Shown: piece by piece, positions 7,343-10,000 of the stretch
Numbering within the stretch: the stretch's first letter is position 1
How the letters are laid out: each line of letters begins with the position of its first letter
NCBI GenBank assembly: GCA_900088475.1
Contig: FLMG01001464.1
Coordinates: 1-10,000, forward strand
Direction: 5' to 3'
DNA length: 10,000 nt
DNA from: Hyphochytrium catenoides
Lineage: Eukaryota; Sar; Hyphochytriomycetes; Hyphochytriales; Hyphochytriaceae
The notes under the pieces: model-generated
Told to the model about the DNA's origin: nothing
Databases searched by the model: none
Seen by the model: the letters and a program-made list of their open reading frames with translations, nothing else
Position numbers and translations under genes: made by a program

Positions 7343-7361
7343 CGTGTGTCTCTCGGTTCAG
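7276..7361 (+). other. Putative intron 3' end: branch motif, (CT)n tract, acceptor
   Basis: A CTTAAC branch-like motif (7276-7281) is followed by a CT microsatellite (7306-7337) and then by CGGTTCAG|GGG, with the AG ending at 7361. The PAS gene ATG lies seven bases after this junction. This arrangement suggests that the microsatellite serves as the polypyrimidine tract of an intron in the 5' leader. No convincing GT donor was found nearby. An upstream ATG with a favourable context at 7181 opens only a short frame that stops at 7275, just before the branch motif. Confidence 0.4.
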
Positions 7362-7368
7362 GGGCAGA

Positions 7369-9132
7369 ATGGACGTTGTCTTCGATCAGACGCCGGTGGG
7401 GCTGCTCATCTCCACGCTGGACGGCCGATGGAACCGCGTGAATCGCAAGCTGTCAGAGCTCCTAGGCTTCTCTTCAGAAGAGCTGCTCTATTATATGGGA
7501 CCGGACCTTGGCGGACGCAGGCGCCGCCTGCTCCACAACGAACAGACGGGGCAGCGCGCGGTCCGCAGGCGGCTCTTGAGCTCTCACCCAGCCGCAGGGA
7601 CAGCCACAGGGACAGCAGATAGAGGCAGATCAGCGGACGGCGTAGTGTCACTCAGGGCTGGGCTATCCTCCTCCAGGGCCGAGAGCCAGTCTGTCCGCGG
7701 CTGCCAAGTGCAAGCGTCCGGGGGCGAGCAGGAGGCCAGGCGCCTCGCTGTGAGCAGTCTGATGGAGTTAGAGATCCGGCCAGGCCGCTATGAGACCAAG
7801 CACTGCAGGCCAGACGGCTCCATGCTCTGGTTAAGGCTGACCTCGTCGGTGGTGAACGATATGGCCGGCCAGCCGCAACATTATATCACTGTCTTTGAGG
7901 ATATTCACATGGACAGACTGAACTTTGAACGCTGGCGACGGACAGAAGGCTGGCTCACACAGGGCTGTGCCCTTGCCTCGATGGGCGTCTGGATGTGGGA
8001 CATCCGCAGCCAGCGGCTCCTCTGGGACAGCACCTGTCATCGCTGCTTTGGCGTGCCCAAGGGCGAGTTCCCTGGGACGATCGAGTTTTTCAATCAGGTC
8101 GTGCATCCGGACGATCTACCGCTGGTCTGGAGGGCCGTCAATGACTCGATCAAGCACGATGTGGACTGCAACGTCAGGTACAGAGTCTTCTGGCCTGACG
8201 GCTCGCTGCATCTCCTGGCCGTGCTGGCCAAGAATGAGTATGATGAGGATGGAGAGGTCCTTCGGATGAACGGCGTCATCGTCGAAGTCCCAAGCTTAGA
8301 GAACCCTACCCCTGGCCTGCTCAAAGGAGCAGGAGACGGCAAGCGGGCACAGACGAGGACAGGATCACCTTCTTCTGCTTCATCATCGACGCATGCTGAG
8401 ACAGCAGGAACTGTTATTGAGGCGCTTGGCCACGCGGTGTGGACAGCCACACCGGACGGGACGATGGACTATTATAACCAAGCTTGGTACGACCTGACAG
8501 GCATCAAGAGTGGCGAGAAGCCACCAAAGAACTTCCTTCCTCTGATGGCGGCAGAAGACTCACGCCAGTTCGTGGAGGATTGGAACACGGCGCTGACCTC
8601 AGGCGAGGGATACGAGCGAGAGCACCGCTTCTGGGACCATGAGAAGAATATGTACCGCTGGTATCTGACCAAGGTTGTCCCTATCAAGGGACCAGACGGG
8701 TCAGTGACCAAGTGGGTCGGCACGTACACGGATATACAGAACCAGAAAGAGGCAGCAGAGAAGAAGACAGAACCAGAAGCAGGGAAGAAAAAGAGTCCTT
8801 CTTCTCTCTCTTCTAGATCAGAGTCTTTGACAGTGTGGGCCGTGGACAGCGACCTTGCCATTCTCTTCTTTGATGATGCGCTCGCGCGGCAGCTTAAGTT
8901 AGAGGTCAGCGCCCTTCGCGGCCGCAGCCTGCTGACGGTGTACAAGGTAGGACAGGACAAGAAGCGGCTGATGAACAGAGCGTTACGAGGAGAGACAGTC
9001 ACCTTCCGATCCACCGTGAATGGCATAAAAGTCGAGACAGAGTGCCATCCGATGGTGAAGGCAACGGAAGATGCAAAAGGAAAGCTTATTGTCGGCGTCC
9101 TAGGCATTGTCACGGTGGATGCGGAGAGATAG
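7369..9132 (+). CDS. Four-PAS-domain sensor-like protein, no output domain
   Basis: A 587-residue protein starting at the ATG just after the acceptor-like site. The frame is open further upstream only through Ser/Leu microsatellite codons. PAS 1 begins at residues 5-40 (TPVGLLISTLDGRWNRVN) but is split: its C-terminal half (residues 133-180, with YETKHCRPDGSMLW) follows an insertion of about 90 residues. PAS 2 (about 200-307) is a classic PAS_3 fold: GVWMWDI, VVHPDDL, RYRVFWPDGSLHLL, then MNGVIVEV. A Ser/Thr/Gly-rich linker follows (about 312-346). PAS 3 (about 348-457) has YYNQAWYDLTG, REHRFWD, YRWYLTKVVPI and GTYTDI. A Lys/Glu-rich linker (460-485) leads to PAS 4 (about 486-585), a more diverged PAS with FFDDALA and a terminal GKLIVGVLGIV strand. 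No LOV-type NCRFLQ motif, histidine kinase H-box, ATPase, cyclase or DNA-binding region is visible. PAS domains bind small ligands or partner proteins; the ligand here is unknown. PAS 2 and 3 resemble those of bacterial multi-PAS histidine kinases. There are no transmembrane segments, so it is likely cytosolic or nuclear. Further exons beyond 9132 cannot be ruled out. Confidence 0.88.
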   Translation: MDVVFDQTPVGLLISTLDGRWNRVNRKLSELLGFSSEELLYYMGPDLGGRRRRLLHNEQTGQRAVRRRLLSSHPAAGTATGTADRGRSADGVVSLRAGLSSSRAESQSVRGCQVQASGGEQEARRLAVSSLMELEIRPGRYETKHCRPDGSMLWLRLTSSVVNDMAGQPQHYITVFEDIHMDRLNFERWRRTEGWLTQGCALASMGVWMWDIRSQRLLWDSTCHRCFGVPKGEFPGTIEFFNQVVHPDDLPLVWRAVNDSIKHDVDCNVRYRVFWPDGSLHLLAVLAKNEYDEDGEVLRMNGVIVEVPSLENPTPGLLKGAGDGKRAQTRTGSPSSASSSTHAETAGTVIEALGHAVWTATPDGTMDYYNQAWYDLTGIKSGEKPPKNFLPLMAAEDSRQFVEDWNTALTSGEGYEREHRFWDHEKNMYRWYLTKVVPIKGPDGSVTKWVGTYTDIQNQKEAAEKKTEPEAGKKKSPSSLSSRSESLTVWAVDSDLAILFFDDALARQLKLEVSALRGRSLLTVYKVGQDKKRLMNRALRGETVTFRSTVNGIKVETECHPMVKATEDAKGKLIVGVLGIVTVDAER

Positions 9133-9189
9133 ATAACCAGCGATGAGCTCGATGGGCTTGGTCCTGGAGAGTGACAAAGAAAGACACGC

Positions 9190-9290
9190 AGACAAGGACA
9201 AAGAGAGAGAGGAGAGAGAGAAAGAGTGCGGAAAAGAGAGTTTTCCGCACTAAGAGAAAGAAAGAAAAGGAAGCAGAAGAGAAGGAACAG
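9190..9290. repeat. Purine-rich tract downstream of the PAS gene
   Basis: Degenerate GA-rich sequence (AAGAGAGAGAGGAGAGAG type) on the + strand starts within 60 bases of the PAS stop codon. It is interrupted only by the right arm of the hairpin at 9225-9251. Confidence 0.85.
9225..9251 (+). other. Perfect 11-bp hairpin after the PAS gene
   Basis: AGTGCGGAAAA (9225-9235), loop GAGAG, then TTTTCCGCACT (9241-9251). All 11 pairs match. It begins 93 bases after the PAS stop codon, inside purine-rich DNA where the pyrimidine right arm stands out. It would lie in the 3' untranslated region. It could be an RNA stability or end-forming element; in bacteria it would be read as a terminator, but there is no T-run after it. 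Confidence 0.8.
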
Positions 9291-9560
9291 CAACCGTAAC
9301 TCTTCAGACGACGCACGGGGCAGTTGCGTCCTCCTAATCACTCGTGCTCCTCTCTCTCTCTCCTGCTGCCCAGCCACTCCGCGGGACCACTGTGTCATGA
9401 GCTGAGGAAAGAAGGGTGCCTCTCTTTATTATATATAAGAATCTTAGACTTCAACCCCTCAAAACGCGTCTTTCAGAGCCCGAACCCGGGCCAACACCTG
9501 CACCGGGTCCGCTCCGGCCATCCCTACCGCCTGCTGCAGTGACCTCTCGTGGACCTGAGA
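9291..9560. other. Region downstream of the PAS gene, no supported gene
   Basis: A weaker hairpin, GACGCA (9310-9315) with TGCGTC (9325-9330) around a nine-base loop, is followed by a short CT tract (9350-9362) and an AT-rich patch with a TATA element. Open frames here run into GA repeat and have no recognisable similarity. Confidence 0.4.
9432..9439 (+). promoter_or_regulatory. TATA-box candidate
   Basis: TATATAAG lies in an otherwise GC-richer setting on the + strand. No gene with recognisable product follows within the window, so its role is unproven. Confidence 0.25.
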
Positions 9561-9642
9561 GAGGGATGAGCAGCGAGAGAAGAGAAGAAGAGAAAGACAC
9601 TAGCCTTAGCATCAGCAACCGAAGGCGGGGAGAAGGAGCGGC

Positions 9643-9673
<31 letters not shown>

Positions 9674-9880
9674 GGGAAGAGAAAGAAGAGAGAGGGAGAG
9701 AGAAGAGCTAGCTTTTACATACTGACTACGAGAGAGAAAGAGAGAGGTGGTCGATTAAGTGGGAAGGGAATGACAATCACGAGACAGATTGTGCAGAACA
9801 AATGCGTAAGGAGGAGAGACCTAGAGAGAGAGAGAGAGAGAGAGACAGACACAGACAGAGAGAGAGAGAAGCTAAGGGAG
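9561..9880. repeat. GA-rich tracts with two pure GA runs
   Basis: Pure GA runs occur at 9643-9666 and 9823-9845 within a longer purine-rich stretch. Arg/Glu-rich translations across it are repeat artefacts. Confidence 0.92.
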
Positions 9881-9923
9881 AGAAACGTGCCAAAGGAATG
9901 GGAAGTAAGAGGCATAGGGAACA

Positions 9924-9930
9924 TATAAAG
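9924..9930 (+). promoter_or_regulatory. TATA-box candidate near the right edge
   Basis: TATAAAG in the context ACATATAAAGAG fits a core promoter. Any gene it serves would begin at or beyond the window edge. Confidence 0.28.
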
Positions 9931-10000
9931 AGCCAAGCCCGTTCATCCTAAGGAAAACAATGTAGGAGACAGAGTGGTTCCCTCACTCTCAAGAAAGGAT

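Noticed and set aside
8941-8955. AAG|GTAGGA donor-like site inside PAS 4
   Set aside because: The coding frame continues through it with sensible PAS sequence, so splicing there would remove real domain sequence.
7369-9132. A blue-light LOV photoreceptor
   Set aside because: No PAS domain here shows the conserved NCRFLQ-type cysteine motif needed for flavin adduct formation.
8472-9398. A 308-codon - strand frame overlapping the end of the PAS gene
   Set aside because: It is the antisense shadow of PAS 3 and PAS 4; the + strand frame has clear domain motifs and this one has none.
9416-9928. A 170-codon + strand frame near the right edge
   Set aside because: Mostly Arg/Glu from GA repeats, with a non-ATG start (TTG or similar possible) and no domain.

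Overview
The window looks like nuclear DNA of a eukaryote, probably a unicellular alga, other protist or fungus rather than a plant or animal. The grounds are LTR-retrotransposon gag sequence, very many CT/GA microsatellites, pyrimidine tract-CAG motifs that match 3' splice acceptors, TATA boxes and wide spacing between coding segments. Long CT/GA arrays together with gag remnants and multi-PAS proteins would suit an alga of the chromerid type, but I cannot fix the taxon from sequence alone and that is only a guess.

Layout. (1) 1-2283 is a decayed LTR-retrotransposon segment. It starts with a possible LTR end and primer-binding site (about 60/61), then an untranslated leader, then a 136-bp tandem duplication (280-548), then a gag-like frame on the + strand. 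A second, diverged gag copy lies on the - strand, so the two copies converge tail to tail as a large inverted repeat (arms about 865-1506 and 1572-2205, spacer 65 bp). Both copies carry frame damage, and I found no protease, reverse transcriptase or integrase. (2) 2284-4100 has no gene I can support, but it holds a 17-bp-stem hairpin (3187-3239) and a nested hairpin (4023-4068). (3) 4104-4812 has five tandem units, each ending in a pyrimidine tract plus CAG|G, followed by further acceptor-like sites, two of which are directly followed by GT. (4) 5090-5420 is a long CT tract containing a 135-bp duplication. (5) 5421-6180 is a non-repetitive stretch with TATA-like motifs. (6) 6183-6520 is GA-rich. 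(7) 6883-7361 is CT-rich and ends in an acceptor-like site. (8) 7369-9132 is the only convincing intact gene: a 587-residue protein made of four PAS sensor modules with no recognisable output domain. (9) 9133-10000 holds a perfect 11-bp hairpin just after that gene, GA-rich tracts and two TATA-like boxes.

The elements do not form an operon or a recognisable multi-gene system. The PAS gene stands alone. The gag remnants are mobile-element debris whose inverted arrangement could fold into double-stranded RNA if transcribed. The least explained parts are the repeated acceptor-like array, the purine/pyrimidine strand switches around the PAS gene, and the large insertion inside its first PAS domain.
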